Positions 9,684-18,876 are shown, counted from the first letter of the stretch. The stretch: DNA of 64,000 bases from Methylobacterium planeticum (GCF_008806345.1 NZ_VZZJ01000013.1:62001-126000), one strand, 5' to 3'. Numbers and translations: made by a program. Notes: a model not told the origin generated them from the letters alone.

Positions 9684-10157
9684 TCAGTCGGCGTAGAAGC
9701 CGGCGCCGATCAGCCCCGGCCTGCCCCCGATCGTCACCGCCCGGACGTAGCTCCACTTTGCCGAGGCCTGCTTCTGCCCGGGCTTCGGGAACATGTAATC
9801 GACCCATCCCGAGCCGTCGCTGCGGACGACGGCGATGAAGTCCTCGTGGAACAGCTTGCCGTCCGCGTCCCGCTCCTTGAGCCGGTTGGTGCCCTCCCGA
9901 TGCGGGAACTCGACGTTGAGGAGAACCCGCCCGTCGAGGTCGAAGACGAACAGGTAGATGTCGTCGAAGCGCCACGGGCTGCCGCGCTTGCGGAAGGCCG
10001 CGAAGGCCGCGGCGCCCTCGGCTTCGACCAGGGCCGCGGCCCTGTTGACCATCGCCTCGATGCGGGCCGCGGCCTCGGGCGTCGCCGGCGGCACGTCGGC
10101 GGCGTGCAGGCGCGCCGCGATCAGGAGGGCGGCGCAGGCTGCGAGGATCCGGAACAT
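9684..10157 (-). CDS. Exported single-Cache-domain protein
   Basis: 157 residues. Signal peptide at 1-19 (MFRILAACAALLIAARLHA). The rest is a single Cache_2-like sensor domain: a long N-terminal helix (EAAARIEAMVNRAAALVEAEG), then FDDIYLFVFDLDGRVLLN, VDYMFPKPGQKQ and the terminal VRAVTIGGRPGLIGAGFYAD, all hallmarks of soluble Cache proteins. It lacks any output domain, so it is probably a periplasmic binding partner for small organic acids or for a sensor elsewhere. Start ATG 10157. Divergent from phaZ across a 362-base gap filled with 17-bp repeats. Confidence 0.85.
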   Translation of the reverse strand: MFRILAACAALLIAARLHAADVPPATPEAAARIEAMVNRAAALVEAEGAAAFAAFRKRGSPWRFDDIYLFVFDLDGRVLLNVEFPHREGTNRLKERDADGKLFHEDFIAVVRSDGSGWVDYMFPKPGQKQASAKWSYVRAVTIGGRPGLIGAGFYAD

Positions 10158-10519
10158 GGCGCGCGGCCCGCGGAGGTGAGCCCGGGGACGTGACCATCGG
10201 GCGGCGCGCCCCGCCACATCAAAACATGGGCTCCGCCCCCGATCGGCGGGAGGGCGCGGTTTCGCGCCCCGACGCGGTTCCTGCCCCGAAGCGAACCTTG
10301 CCCCGAAGCGAACCTTGCCCCGAAGCGAACCTTGCCCGGAAGCGAACCTTGCCCGGAAGCGAACCTTGCCCGGAACTATGTCTTGCCCCGAAGCTCGGCC
10401 GGAGCGGCGACGGGACATTCCGCCACCTCAGGAAACTTTTCGCCGAGGCCGGGCGTTGCCGTGCACAATGATGCCGGAGCGGAGAGTCTGAATGACGGGC
10501 TACTCCAAGGAGTAGCTGC
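10158..10519. other. Divergent intergenic region between the Cache gene and phaZ
   Basis: Contains the 17-bp repeat array (10267-10402) and, close to phaZ, an AT-richer stretch plus the AAGGAG ribosome site at 10507-10512. No other gene is supported. Confidence 0.6.
10267..10402. repeat. 17-bp tandem repeat, about 8 units
   Basis: Five close copies of CCCCGAAGCGAACCTTG or CCCGGAAGCGAACCTTG run 10284-10368. One divergent unit precedes them (10267-10283) and two follow (10369-10402), so eight units fill 136 bases exactly. Period 17 breaks frame, so it is not protein-coding. It sits in the phaZ promoter region and shares the CCCGGAAG core with the 18-bp repeat at 8057. Confidence 0.92.
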
Positions 10520-12034
10520 ATGATGTACGCTATGCGGGACACGTGGAACCTTATGCTGAGCCCGGCCCGCATTGCCGCAGACGTGACGAAGCTTGCCTGC
10601 GAGAATCCCTTCAACCCTCTCAATTACATCTATAGCGGCCGCGCTCTGGCGGCCTCGTGCGAGATGTTCGAGCGCGCGACCCGGACCTACGCCAAGCCCG
10701 CCTTCGGCCTGCCCGCGACCGAGCGCGTGGTCTGGGAGCACCCCTTCTGCCGGGTCGTCGCCTTCGGCGAGCCTTCGGATCAGCCGAAGCTCCTCCTCGT
10801 CGCCCCGATGTCGGGCCACCACGCTACCCTGCTGCGGGGCACGGTCGCGGCCTTCCTCGACACGCATCAGGTCTTCATCACCGACTGGATCGACGCCAGG
10901 GCGGTGCCGGCCGCGGCCGGCCGCTTCGGCCTCGACACCTATATCGACGTCTGCCGGGCGATGATGGAGGCGCTGGGGCCGGACCTCCACGTCATGGCGG
11001 TCTGCCAGCCCGCCGTGGCGGTGCTCGCCGCCATCGCTCGGATGGAGGCCGAGGACCACCCGCTGGTGCCCCGCTCCGCCACCATCCTGGGCGGCCCGAT
11101 CGACACGCGCCGCTCCCCCACCGCCGTCAGCCGGCTCGCGGCCGAGCGGGGCCTCGACTGGTTCCGGCGGCACTGCATCCACACGGTGCCGTGGGGGCAT
11201 CCCGGCCAGGGGCGCGCGGTCTATCCGGGCTTCCTCCAGCTCGCCGGGTTCATGGGCATGAACGCCGACCGGCACCTGTCGGCGCACTGGGACCTGTTCA
11301 ACCACCTCGTCGAGGGGGACGGCGATTCGGCGGCCAAGCACCGCGCCTTCTACGACGAGTACCTCGCGGTGATGGACCTCACCGCCGAATTCTACCTCGA
11401 GACGATCGAGACGGTCTTCATCAGCCATGCCCTGCCCCGGGGCGCGATGCGCCACCACGGCGCCCGCGTCGATCTCGGGGCGATCCGCCGCTGCGCCCTG
11501 ATGGCGATCGAGGGCGAGAAGGACGACATCACGGGCATCGGCCAGACCCGGGCGGCCCTCGACCTCGCGCTGAACCTGCCCGAGGCGAAGAAGCGCTACC
11601 ACCTCCAGCTCGGCGCCGGGCATTACGGCATCTTCAACGGCTCCCGCTTCCGGACCGAGATCGTGCCGCGGATCACGGCCTTCCTGCGCGAGAACGCGGG
11701 CCCGGGCTCCGAGGCCGGGACGCCCGCCCTCGCGGCGCTCACGGCCCCGGGCGACCAGCCGATCACCCTCGGGGACGCGGCCGGCCCCGCGCTCCGCCGC
11801 GGCCGGCGCGCCCGGAGCCGCGTCCGCCCGAACCCCGCTCGGGTCTGGCCCCGGGACGGCCTGCGCGCGGGCGCCGCGCCGGGTGGGGCCATCATGCCGG
11901 ACGATGCCGGCATTTCGGCCGAGGTCATTCTGCCCGGCGGCATGCCGGCCGGCGCCTTGCCCGAGCCGGCCTGGTCCCGGCATCCCCGCAATCCGGCCTG
12001 CGCCGGTCCGTTCGGGCCCCGCCTGCCCCTCTGA
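10520..12034 (+). CDS. phaZ: Intracellular polyhydroxyalkanoate depolymerase
   Basis: 504 residues. Residues 1-395 are the intracellular depolymerase domain: PAFGLPATERVVWEHPFCRV, an alpha/beta-hydrolase core LLLVAPMSGHHATLLRGTV, VFITDWIDARAVP, and the nucleophile elbow VMAVCQPAV with Cys162, the active-site cysteine used by native-granule depolymerases. The terminal GAGHYGIFNGSRFR supplies the His. It mobilises stored PHB in the cytoplasm. From about residue 405 a low-complexity Pro/Arg/Gly tail of 100 residues extends beyond the usual 400-430. ATG 10520 and 10523 both fit; the ribosome site is AAGGAG. The tail may be translated read-through of GC-rich DNA or a granule-binding extension. Confidence 0.93.
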   Translation: MMYAMRDTWNLMLSPARIAADVTKLACENPFNPLNYIYSGRALAASCEMFERATRTYAKPAFGLPATERVVWEHPFCRVVAFGEPSDQPKLLLVAPMSGHHATLLRGTVAAFLDTHQVFITDWIDARAVPAAAGRFGLDTYIDVCRAMMEALGPDLHVMAVCQPAVAVLAAIARMEAEDHPLVPRSATILGGPIDTRRSPTAVSRLAAERGLDWFRRHCIHTVPWGHPGQGRAVYPGFLQLAGFMGMNADRHLSAHWDLFNHLVEGDGDSAAKHRAFYDEYLAVMDLTAEFYLETIETVFISHALPRGAMRHHGARVDLGAIRRCALMAIEGEKDDITGIGQTRAALDLALNLPEAKKRYHLQLGAGHYGIFNGSRFRTEIVPRITAFLRENAGPGSEAGTPALAALTAPGDQPITLGDAAGPALRRGRRARSRVRPNPARVWPRDGLRAGAAPGGAIMPDDAGISAEVILPGGMPAGALPEPAWSRHPRNPACAGPFGPRLPL

Positions 12035-12067
12035 GGCGCAGGCCGCGCGGCGCCCGCATCCGCTGTT

Positions 12068-12162
12068 GTAACAATGTTACGTCTCGGCGCCGTCGAGCCC
12101 CGGGACGGATTCGGGCCTTGCGACGGAGCGGCCGGACGGTCCTTAATGTAACGATATAACAT
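12068..12162. promoter_or_regulatory. Two Zur-like palindromes upstream of the TonB receptor
   Basis: GTAACAATGTTAC (12068-12080) is a near-perfect palindrome with a 3-base centre. ATGTAACGATATAACAT (12146-12162) is a 17-base imperfect palindrome (outer arms ATGTnA/TnACAT), ending 13 bases before the receptor start. The second resembles the alphaproteobacterial Zur box type (GTTAT-N3-ATAAC). Metal control is inferred. Confidence 0.5.
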
Positions 12163-12175
12163 CGTTTGGACCGTC

Positions 12176-14311
12176 ATGCGTCGATCATCGCCCATCGCCG
12201 GCACCGCCCTGGCGGTCCTTGCGCTCACCGGCCTCCCCGGACCGGCCGCGGCCCAGCAGGCCGTGACGCTGGAAGAATTGCAGGTCACCTCGCCGAGCCC
12301 GATCGGGCCGCTCCGCGAGGGCGGCGGCCCGGGGACCGGCTCGCCCTTTCCGCCCGGGGTGCTGCCGGTGGTGACGGGCACCTACGCCCCCGTGACGGTG
12401 GCGACCCAGGCCCAGATCGCGCGCGACCAGCCGCGGACCCTCGGCGACGCCCTGTTCGACCGGCCCGGCATCTCCGCCTCGACCTACGCCCCCGGCGGGG
12501 CCTCGCGGCCGATCATCCGCGGGCTCGACCAGGCCCGGGTGCGCATCCAGGAGAACGGCGTCGTCAACAACGGCGTGTCGGATCTCGGCGAGGACCATGC
12601 GGTGCCGGTCAACCCGCTGGTCAACGACCGGATCGAGGTCATCCGCGGCCCCGCGACCCTGCGCTACGGCTCCGGGGCGATCGGCGGCGTGGTCTCGGCC
12701 GAGAACAACCGCGTGCCGACCGTCATGCCCCCGAACGGCCTCAGCGGCCAGGTCACCACGGGGTTCTCGAGCGTCGACAACGGCCGGCTCGGGGCCGCCA
12801 CGGTCGATGCCGGACGGGACGGCATCGCCGTCCACGCCGACGGCTTCGCGACCGCGGCGGACAGCTACGCGATTCCCGGCGGCATCCAGCGCAACGCCGC
12901 GACCGCCGCCCAGGGCGGCGCGGTCGGGATCTCGGCGATCGGCGACCGCGGCTTCGTCGGCCTCTCGTTCAGCCACGAGGACGCGCTCTACCAGATCCCG
13001 GGCGGCGAGGCGGAGCGGGACCGCACGCGCCTCGACCCGCGCCAGGACCGGGTGCTGTCGCGGGGCGAGTACCGGCCGTCGAGCGGCCCCCTCGAGGTGA
13101 TCCGCTACTGGGCCGGCTATTCGGTCTACCGCCACGACGAGATCGGCATCGGCGAGACCGGGATCGACGGCATCCAGGCGGTGTTCAAGAACCGCGAGGC
13201 GGAGGGCCGGGTCGAGCTCCAGCACGTGCCGGTCTTCACCGCGCTCGGCACCCTCACGGGGGCGCTCGGCCTGCAGAGCGGCCGGCGCGTGATCACGACG
13301 CAGCTCGAATCCTTCCTGCCGCCGACGGAGAGCCGGGCCGACGCGCTCTACCTGTTCGAGCAGCTCGCGATCGGGCACGGCCTGCGCGTCCAGGCCGCCG
13401 GCCGCATCGAGGGGGACCGCCTGAGCAGCAGCGTCACGCAGTTCCCCGCCGACTTCCTGCCGATCCCCGGCGAGGACCCGGCGCAGACCGCCCGGACGCG
13501 GCGCTTCGCCCCGAAGAGCCTCAGCCTCGGCGTCCTGCAGGACCTGCCCGACGGCTTCGTGGCGAGCCTCAACGGCTCCTACGTCGAGCGGGCCCCCACC
13601 GGCTACGAGCTGTTCTCGTTCGGGCCGCACGACGCCACCGCCACCTTCGAGATCGGCAACCCGAACCTGCAGCTGGAGCGGGCCCGCACCGTCGAGATGA
13701 GCCTGCGCCGGGCCGAGGGTCCGCTGCGCCTCGACGCGACCGGCTACTACACCCGCTACACCGGCTTCATCTACCGGAACTACACCGGCATCCTCTGCGG
13801 CGACGACTTCGCCTCCTGCGGCGGCGGCGACGGGCTGCGCCAGATCGTCTACCAGCAGCAGAACGCGACCTTCTACGGGGCCGAGATCGCGGCGCAGTAC
13901 GATGCGATCCCGGTCGGCAACGGCTGGTTCGGGCTCGAGGGCCAGTTCGACTTCGTCCGGGCGCAGTTCGACGACGGCACCAACGTGCCCCGGATCCCGC
14001 CCTACCGGGTCGGGGGCGGCGTCTTCCTGCGGGCCGAGGGCTGGTTCGCCCGCGTGAACCTGCTGCACGCCTTCGCGCATACCGCCATCGCGCCCCTCGA
14101 GACGACGACGCCGGGCTGGAACGACCTGCGCGCCGAGATCAGCTACACCAAGCCCCTCGACCCGGCCGTCTACGGCGCGAGCGAGGTCACCCTCGGGCTG
14201 CAGGGACGCAACCTGCTCGACGACGACATCCGCAACTCCGCCTCGTTCAAGAAGGACGAGATCCTGCTGCCCGGCCGCAACGTCCGCCTCTTCCTCACCG
14301 CCCGCTTCTGA
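12176..14311 (+). CDS. TonB-dependent outer-membrane receptor, ZnuD-like
   Basis: 711 residues. Signal peptide 1-25 (ending GPAAAQQ), TonB box LEELQVTSP directly after it, plug domain about 60-190 with SRPIIRGLDQARVRIQENG, SDLGEDHAVPVNPL and VEVIRGPATLRYGSGAIGG, then a 22-strand barrel ending in RNVRLFLTARF with terminal Phe. The VSDLGEDHAVP stretch is characteristic of the ZnuD group that imports zinc or other small cargo, recalled from the family. The typical His-rich barrel loop is not obvious, so zinc is not certain. Two Zur-like palindromes upstream support metal regulation. ATG 12176; no partner transporter adjoins. Confidence 0.88.
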   Translation: MRRSSPIAGTALAVLALTGLPGPAAAQQAVTLEELQVTSPSPIGPLREGGGPGTGSPFPPGVLPVVTGTYAPVTVATQAQIARDQPRTLGDALFDRPGISASTYAPGGASRPIIRGLDQARVRIQENGVVNNGVSDLGEDHAVPVNPLVNDRIEVIRGPATLRYGSGAIGGVVSAENNRVPTVMPPNGLSGQVTTGFSSVDNGRLGAATVDAGRDGIAVHADGFATAADSYAIPGGIQRNAATAAQGGAVGISAIGDRGFVGLSFSHEDALYQIPGGEAERDRTRLDPRQDRVLSRGEYRPSSGPLEVIRYWAGYSVYRHDEIGIGETGIDGIQAVFKNREAEGRVELQHVPVFTALGTLTGALGLQSGRRVITTQLESFLPPTESRADALYLFEQLAIGHGLRVQAAGRIEGDRLSSSVTQFPADFLPIPGEDPAQTARTRRFAPKSLSLGVLQDLPDGFVASLNGSYVERAPTGYELFSFGPHDATATFEIGNPNLQLERARTVEMSLRRAEGPLRLDATGYYTRYTGFIYRNYTGILCGDDFASCGGGDGLRQIVYQQQNATFYGAEIAAQYDAIPVGNGWFGLEGQFDFVRAQFDDGTNVPRIPPYRVGGGVFLRAEGWFARVNLLHAFAHTAIAPLETTTPGWNDLRAEISYTKPLDPAVYGASEVTLGLQGRNLLDDDIRNSASFKKDEILLPGRNVRLFLTARF

Positions 14312-14464
14312 CCTCTCGCCGGACGATCCTTCGAGCGGACACCCTCTCGGACGCCCTCTCGGACGCTCCCTTGCGCGCGGGCCCGCCGGCTTGCCATCGC
14401 GGTCATGGGATGCAGGATGCCAACAGGCCTGCGCCGGGGCGGCGAGCGGGGCGGACGGCGGCGG

Positions 14465-14794
14465 ATGGGCGGCTACTGGATCAACGTCTTCCGGCGCCCC
14501 GACGGGCGGCTCGTCGCGCGCGAGGACCTGCGCGGGCTGATGCGCGCGGGACGCATCGACCGCCGCGGCGCGGAAGCCCCGATGCAGTACCAGGGCCAGT
14601 GCCGGTTCCTCTACCGGGTCCGGATCAGCCCGCGCGGCGCCTGCGCGGCGGGGTGCGGGCGCGTCCACGCCTCCGGCTTCGTCGGCCTGTCCGGTTCCTG
14701 CCCCCGCTGCGGCCTGCCGGCGATGACGGTCTGCGCCGCCGCCCTCCGGGCCGGCCTTGGCGAGGCCCCGGCGGGACGCGCCGCCGGCGGCTGA
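14465..14794 (+). CDS. Small protein with a putative zinc ribbon (109 aa)
   Basis: From ATG 14465 the protein reads MGGYWINVFRRPDGRLVARE and has a C-terminal segment with CAAGCGRVHASGF and CPRCGLP, a CxxxC...CxxC arrangement that could bind zinc. Starts at 14405 or 14417 are alternatives and would add an Arg-rich head. The gene is downstream of the TonB receptor with a 150-base gap. Codon use is acceptable but no family is recognised; it could be a spurious frame. Confidence 0.4.
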   Translation: MGGYWINVFRRPDGRLVAREDLRGLMRAGRIDRRGAEAPMQYQGQCRFLYRVRISPRGACAAGCGRVHASGFVGLSGSCPRCGLPAMTVCAAALRAGLGEAPAGRAAGG

Positions 14795-14923
14795 CGGGCG
14801 CCGGACCCGCGGCCCGCGCCGGGGCCGGCCCGCGGGTCCGGCGCCGTTCCGGCCCGCTCCGGCGGGCGGTGGCCCGATCCATGCAGGCGCCCTCGGTGAA
14901 CGCCGTCCTCGAGGGGGGCTGCC

Positions 14924-15061
14924 CTGCAGATCCGCACGGAAACCACCTATGACGGCGTCTGGACGGTCTTCGTCGGTGCGAGCCTGTGCATCAGCGACCT
15001 CTCGGCCGAGGAGGCCGAGAACCTGATCGCGTCCTTCTCCCGCCTCGCCGCCGCGGGCTGA
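14924..15061 (+). CDS. Short protein (45 aa), non-ATG start
   Basis: The frame reads (L)QIRTETTYDGVWTVFVGAS, then a helix-forming acidic stretch (DLSAEEAENLIASFSRLAAAG). Its composition is that of a real small protein: alternating strand then amphipathic helix. The only plausible start is CTG 14924, preceded by GAGGGGGG at ribosome-site distance; no ATG, GTG or TTG is in frame close by. It ends 52 bases before the stop of the convergent EamA gene. Function unknown. Confidence 0.4.
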   Translation: MQIRTETTYDGVWTVFVGASLCISDLSAEEAENLIASFSRLAAAG

Positions 15062-15112
15062 GAGCCGTCCCGGCCGCCGCCCGGTCCCCGGCCCGGGGAA
15101 GCTCGCCCCGGG

Positions 15113-16057
15113 TCAGGTGCGTCCGCGCCGCCCGAGGCGCTCCGCGATGAAGATGCCGCTGAGGACGAGGACCAGCGCCAGGGCGTTGTCGAGGCGGAAC
15201 GGCTCGCCCACCAGGGCGACGGCCAGGAACGCCCCGAAGACCGGCACGAGGTTCACGAACACGCCCGCCCGGTTCGGGCCGATCTGCTCGACGCCGCGCA
15301 TGAAGAAGAGCTGCGAGATCAGCGAGGGGCCGAGCCCCACGAAGACGACGATCCCCCAGCCGAGGGGGGTCGGCCAGATCAGGCGGTCGGTGGCCCATTC
15401 GAAGGCGAGGAGCGGCAGGGAGGTCAGGAGGGCGGCCACCGCGAGCGCCGTGAAGAAGGTCATCCCGGACACCGCCGGGCGCGAGCGCAGGGCCACGGTG
15501 TAGCCGGCATAGAGCAGGCAGGCGACGAGCATGAACAGGTCGCCGCGGTTGAACGCGAGGGTGCGCAGCACCTCGGGGTCGCCGTGGGTGGCGGCGAGGG
15601 CGACGCCCATGAGCGTGAACAGGACCCCGATGCCCTGGATCAGCCCGACCGGCGTGCGGTAGACGAGGAAGCTGAAGGCCAGGACCACGATCGGGATCGA
15701 GCCCTGGAACAGGGTCAGGTTGGTCGCGCTCGTATAGGCGCCCGCCACGTAGAACAGGGCGTTGAAGGCGGTGTAGCCGCAGCCGCCCATGAGCAGGATG
15801 CGGCGCCAGCTCGGCAGGAGCAGGCGCCCCTCGCGGGCGACCTGCCGCCAGGCCAGGGGCATCAGGGCCGCGCAGGCGACGAGCCAGCGCAGGCTCGTCA
15901 GCGCGAAGGGCGAGACCTGACCGACCGCCCACTTGCCCGCCACCGCGTTGCCGGCCCAGATCAGGGCCGTCAGGGTCAGGAGCGTGTAGGCGCCCGTGGC
16001 CGGGCGCGCGCCTGGCTCGCGGTCGGCGGGGGGCGAGGCGGGGAACTCTTGGGCCAT
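15113..16057 (-). CDS. EamA/DMT-family transporter
   Basis: 314 residues with ten hydrophobic helices arranged as two EamA repeats (about 28-160 and 178-308). The N-terminal repeat contains LIWAGNAVAGKWAVGQVSPF and the second LYAGYTVALRSRPAV; GPSLISQLFFMRGVEQIGPNRAG and NLVPVFGAFLAVALVGEPF are typical of the RhaT/EamA drug/metabolite exporters. An inner-membrane exporter or importer of small metabolites; cargo not predictable. It is 52 bases downstream of the adenylate cyclase gene on the same strand and may share its transcript. Confidence 0.92.
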   Translation of the reverse strand: MAQEFPASPPADREPGARPATGAYTLLTLTALIWAGNAVAGKWAVGQVSPFALTSLRWLVACAALMPLAWRQVAREGRLLLPSWRRILLMGGCGYTAFNALFYVAGAYTSATNLTLFQGSIPIVVLAFSFLVYRTPVGLIQGIGVLFTLMGVALAATHGDPEVLRTLAFNRGDLFMLVACLLYAGYTVALRSRPAVSGMTFFTALAVAALLTSLPLLAFEWATDRLIWPTPLGWGIVVFVGLGPSLISQLFFMRGVEQIGPNRAGVFVNLVPVFGAFLAVALVGEPFRLDNALALVLVLSGIFIAERLGRRGRT

Positions 16058-16109
16058 CCGGGCCCTCTAGCACGCCCGCGCCCGCCGCGGCTCCCCTCGA
16101 ACGCCGGGC

Positions 16110-17210
16110 TCAGCGCTGGCGCACCGTCGCCACCGCGAGGGGCTCGTCGCGCCCCCGGATGGCGTGGGTGCCGAGATCCTCCGCCACGAGGTCGTCCGGG
16201 AGCGGGCCGAGGCAGGCGAGGAGGTCGGCCGAGACCAGCAGGTCGGCCCCGAGGGATTTCGACAGGGCCTCGAGCCGGGCCGTGGTGTTCACCACGTCGC
16301 CGAAATACGCGATCTTGTGGCGCTCGAACCCGATCTCGGCGGTGACGACCGAGCCGCAATGCAGGGCCGCGCGGAATTCCGGCACCTGCCCGAACCGGGC
16401 CTGCCAGGCCTCCGCCTCCGCGGCGATCGTGGCGGCGAAGTCGAGGACGCAGCGCAGGCAGGCGGCGTCCCGCCTGCCGCGCGTCAGCGTCCAGGTGACC
16501 AGGGCCATGTCGCCGATATAGTCGTCGATCGACCCGCCCGAGCGCCGCACCGGCAGGGCGAGCGCGTTGAAGATCTGCCCGAGATAGGCCTGGGCCGCGA
16601 GGTCGCCGTGCCGGTCGGCGAAGCGCGTCGACCCGGCGACGTCGAGGAACAGGAAGATCCGCTCCTCGCTGATCGGGCGATGGTAGCGCCCGATCAGCAG
16701 GTTGGTGAACACGCTCGGGCCGATCAGGTCGCGCACGCGGAACACGAACACGATTACGGCCGAGACCCCGAGGGCGTAGGCGAAGCCGGTCTCGGACATG
16801 ATCATCGCCTCGCGGGCGCTGCGCATGTGGCCGAAGACGCGGTTCAGCACGGTGCCGGCCATCGCGTTGCCGACGACGATCATCACCGCGTAGGTCGCCA
16901 GCGTCGCGGCGGCGAAGAGCGGGGTCGCGGCCTGCCGGATCCGGTTGCGCCAGCGCGGGGCGAGGACGCCGCGCTCGTAGAGCAGGATCGGCGCGCCGAT
17001 GAAGGCGCCGCGCAGGGCCGAGGCCGTCAGCGTGTCGGCGGCGAAGACGAACGCGTAGAGGAGGCCCGCCAGGGCCCCGAGCAGGGGCGCGACGAAGCAG
17101 AACCGGAGCCGTTGGTAGCGCATCCCCGCCGTCTTACGCGACGGGACGATCCGCTGCAGCCCTCGCGGCCCGACGCCCGGGACCGCGCTCTCCGGCAGGC
17201 CCGCACTCAT
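16110..17210 (-). CDS. Membrane-bound class III adenylate/guanylate cyclase
   Basis: 366 residues. About six predicted membrane helices occupy residues 35-170 (AALAGLLYAFVFAADTL, VMIVVGNAMAGTVL, YALGVSAVIVFVF). The catalytic domain follows (about 185-366): FLFLDVAGSTRFADRHGD with the first metal-binding Asp, DDYIGDMALVTW with the second, and YFGDVVNTTARLEALSK. It makes cAMP (or cGMP) from membrane cues, a design common in alphaproteobacteria. ATG 17210 has a GGAAG ribosome site; ATG 17123 is an alternative that would start just before the first helix. The EamA gene follows on the same strand. Confidence 0.9.
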   Translation of the reverse strand: MSAGLPESAVPGVGPRGLQRIVPSRKTAGMRYQRLRFCFVAPLLGALAGLLYAFVFAADTLTASALRGAFIGAPILLYERGVLAPRWRNRIRQAATPLFAAATLATYAVMIVVGNAMAGTVLNRVFGHMRSAREAMIMSETGFAYALGVSAVIVFVFRVRDLIGPSVFTNLLIGRYHRPISEERIFLFLDVAGSTRFADRHGDLAAQAYLGQIFNALALPVRRSGGSIDDYIGDMALVTWTLTRGRRDAACLRCVLDFAATIAAEAEAWQARFGQVPEFRAALHCGSVVTAEIGFERHKIAYFGDVVNTTARLEALSKSLGADLLVSADLLACLGPLPDDLVAEDLGTHAIRGRDEPLAVATVRQR

Positions 17211-17376
17211 GCGCTTCCGCCGGCGGGCAGGTGGGGCTGCCGGTGCCCGTCGATCCCCTCACGCATGCCTGGTCCTCCGCGACCGCCCTTCCGGGGCCCC
17301 GCGCACCGAAGCGCGCCGAGGCGCACCGAAGCGCACTTGGCCGATGCCCGGGCTATTCGGCCGGGATCCGGCGCGG

Positions 17377-18630
17377 TTACGTCCCCGGCCCGACCCGGGG
17401 GCTGCGTCCCTCCGGCTCGATCACCACGTTCGGCGGCTCCGGGGCGCCGTCGAGGACGTCGCGCAGGCGCTCCCCCGGCACGCGCTCCAGCGCCGGCCCG
17501 GCGATCTCTCCAGCCGGTCCGGCCCCGTCCGCCGTCAGCCGCTCGGCCGCGACCGCGGCGACGGCCTCGGGGGCGATCAGCCCGAGCCCCGCGGCGTGCT
17601 CGGCCATCGCCACGCTGTCGGCCGCCAGCACGAGGCTGCTCCGCGCCGCCGTGACCGAGACGGCGAGCCGCTCGATCTCGCGGATCCGGGCCGCGTCCCG
17701 CGACACGTTGCGGATGTAGACGGCGACCACCCGGCCCGGGTGGTCCGCCACGATCCGGGCATAGACCTCGGGATCGTGCTGCCCGCTATCGCCGATCAGC
17801 ACGAAGGGCAGGTCGGCGTAGAGCCCCAGCATGTGGCCGATCAGGTCGCGCTTGTGGTCCTCCGCGCGGCGCGGCAGCGGGTGGCGCCAGGACAGGCCCC
17901 ACTCGCGCAGGAACAGGACCGGCCCCTCCGGGATCGCGTGCTGGCGGAAGAACTCAGTGAGCATCTCGTAGATGCCCCAGGGCGCCCGCGAGACGTAGAG
18001 CATCGGGTTGGCCGCGTCCCCCGCCGCGCCCGCGTGCAGGGCCCGGTAGAGGGCCGCGGCGCCCGGGAAGGCGACGCGGCTCGCGGCGTCGGCCACGAAC
18101 AGGCGCCAGAGCATCTTGAGCTTGTTGGCGACGCCCGTCCGCATCACCGTGTCGTCGATGTCGCTGATCACGACGCAGCGGCATTGCGGCGGCGGGATGA
18201 AGACCTGCCCCCGCGCCTGGACCGGCGGGTCGGCCGCGAGGGTGAGATCGACCGCGTGCCAGCCGTCCCGGCTCGGCGGAACCGCGCGCGGATGCAGGTG
18301 GATGCGGAAGTAGCCGTCCCGGTCCGCCGTCACCGCGGCCTCGGAGCCGCCGAAGCGGGCGGTGATGCCCGCCCCCCGGATCGGGCGGCGGGTGATGCGG
18401 CGCCGGACGTCGCGCAGGAGCACCCGCAGGCTGCCGCTCTCGCCGGCCCCGTCCGGCCGGGATTGCCGGAAGGCGCGGCCGATCAGGAAGACCTCGGTCG
18501 TCGAGCCGTAGCCGCGATAGGGCTCGAGGACGAGCCCGTCCTCGCCCTGCGCCCGGCGGACGGGGCGGGTGAGCAGGCGCAGGGCGCGGAAGACCGCGCC
18601 CCGCCACCCCGGAGGCGGGGCGGCGCTCAT
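17377..18630 (-). CDS. App1-family phosphatase (DUF2183)
   Basis: 417 residues. The N-terminal third is a beta-rich domain (EPYRGYGSTTEVFLIGR... FGGSEAAVTADRDGYFRIHL). The second half is a HAD-like phosphatase with motif I CVVISDIDDTVMRTGV, motif II region LYVSRAPWGIYEML and motif III/IV FVLIGDSGQHDPEVY. This is the bacterial homologue of yeast phosphatidate phosphatase App1; the physiological lipid substrate here is unknown. The final 60 residues are Ala/Glu-rich helix and low complexity. Gap to the cyclase gene is 166 bases, containing a small GC-rich imperfect repeat (GCGCACCGAAGCGC near 17,305-17,335). Confidence 0.9.
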   Translation of the reverse strand: MSAAPPPGWRGAVFRALRLLTRPVRRAQGEDGLVLEPYRGYGSTTEVFLIGRAFRQSRPDGAGESGSLRVLLRDVRRRITRRPIRGAGITARFGGSEAAVTADRDGYFRIHLHPRAVPPSRDGWHAVDLTLAADPPVQARGQVFIPPPQCRCVVISDIDDTVMRTGVANKLKMLWRLFVADAASRVAFPGAAALYRALHAGAAGDAANPMLYVSRAPWGIYEMLTEFFRQHAIPEGPVLFLREWGLSWRHPLPRRAEDHKRDLIGHMLGLYADLPFVLIGDSGQHDPEVYARIVADHPGRVVAVYIRNVSRDAARIREIERLAVSVTAARSSLVLAADSVAMAEHAAGLGLIAPEAVAAVAAERLTADGAGPAGEIAGPALERVPGERLRDVLDGAPEPPNVVIEPEGRSPRVGPGT

Positions 18631-18876
18631 GCGCGCGGCGCGCCGGCGGCTTCGGGGATCCGCGCCGGGAGGATCATGCAGGGGCGATCATGCGAGGGGC
18701 ATCACGCGAGGACGAACATGGCGGCACCGGCGCTCGGGGCGGGGCGAGGGACCGGCGCGGGCCCCCTCACCGCGCGTCAACGCGGAAGGCGCGATCCCGC
18801 TGCATGCCGGCGGCGTTTCGCGTGCCGGGTCCGCCGGGCCGGTGGCCCGCGCGGGATCCGCGTCGCCGGCGCGCGC

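Noticed and set aside
12185..14668. 827-codon frame antisense to the TonB receptor
   Set aside because: The receptor on the other strand has full family signatures; this frame is low-complexity.
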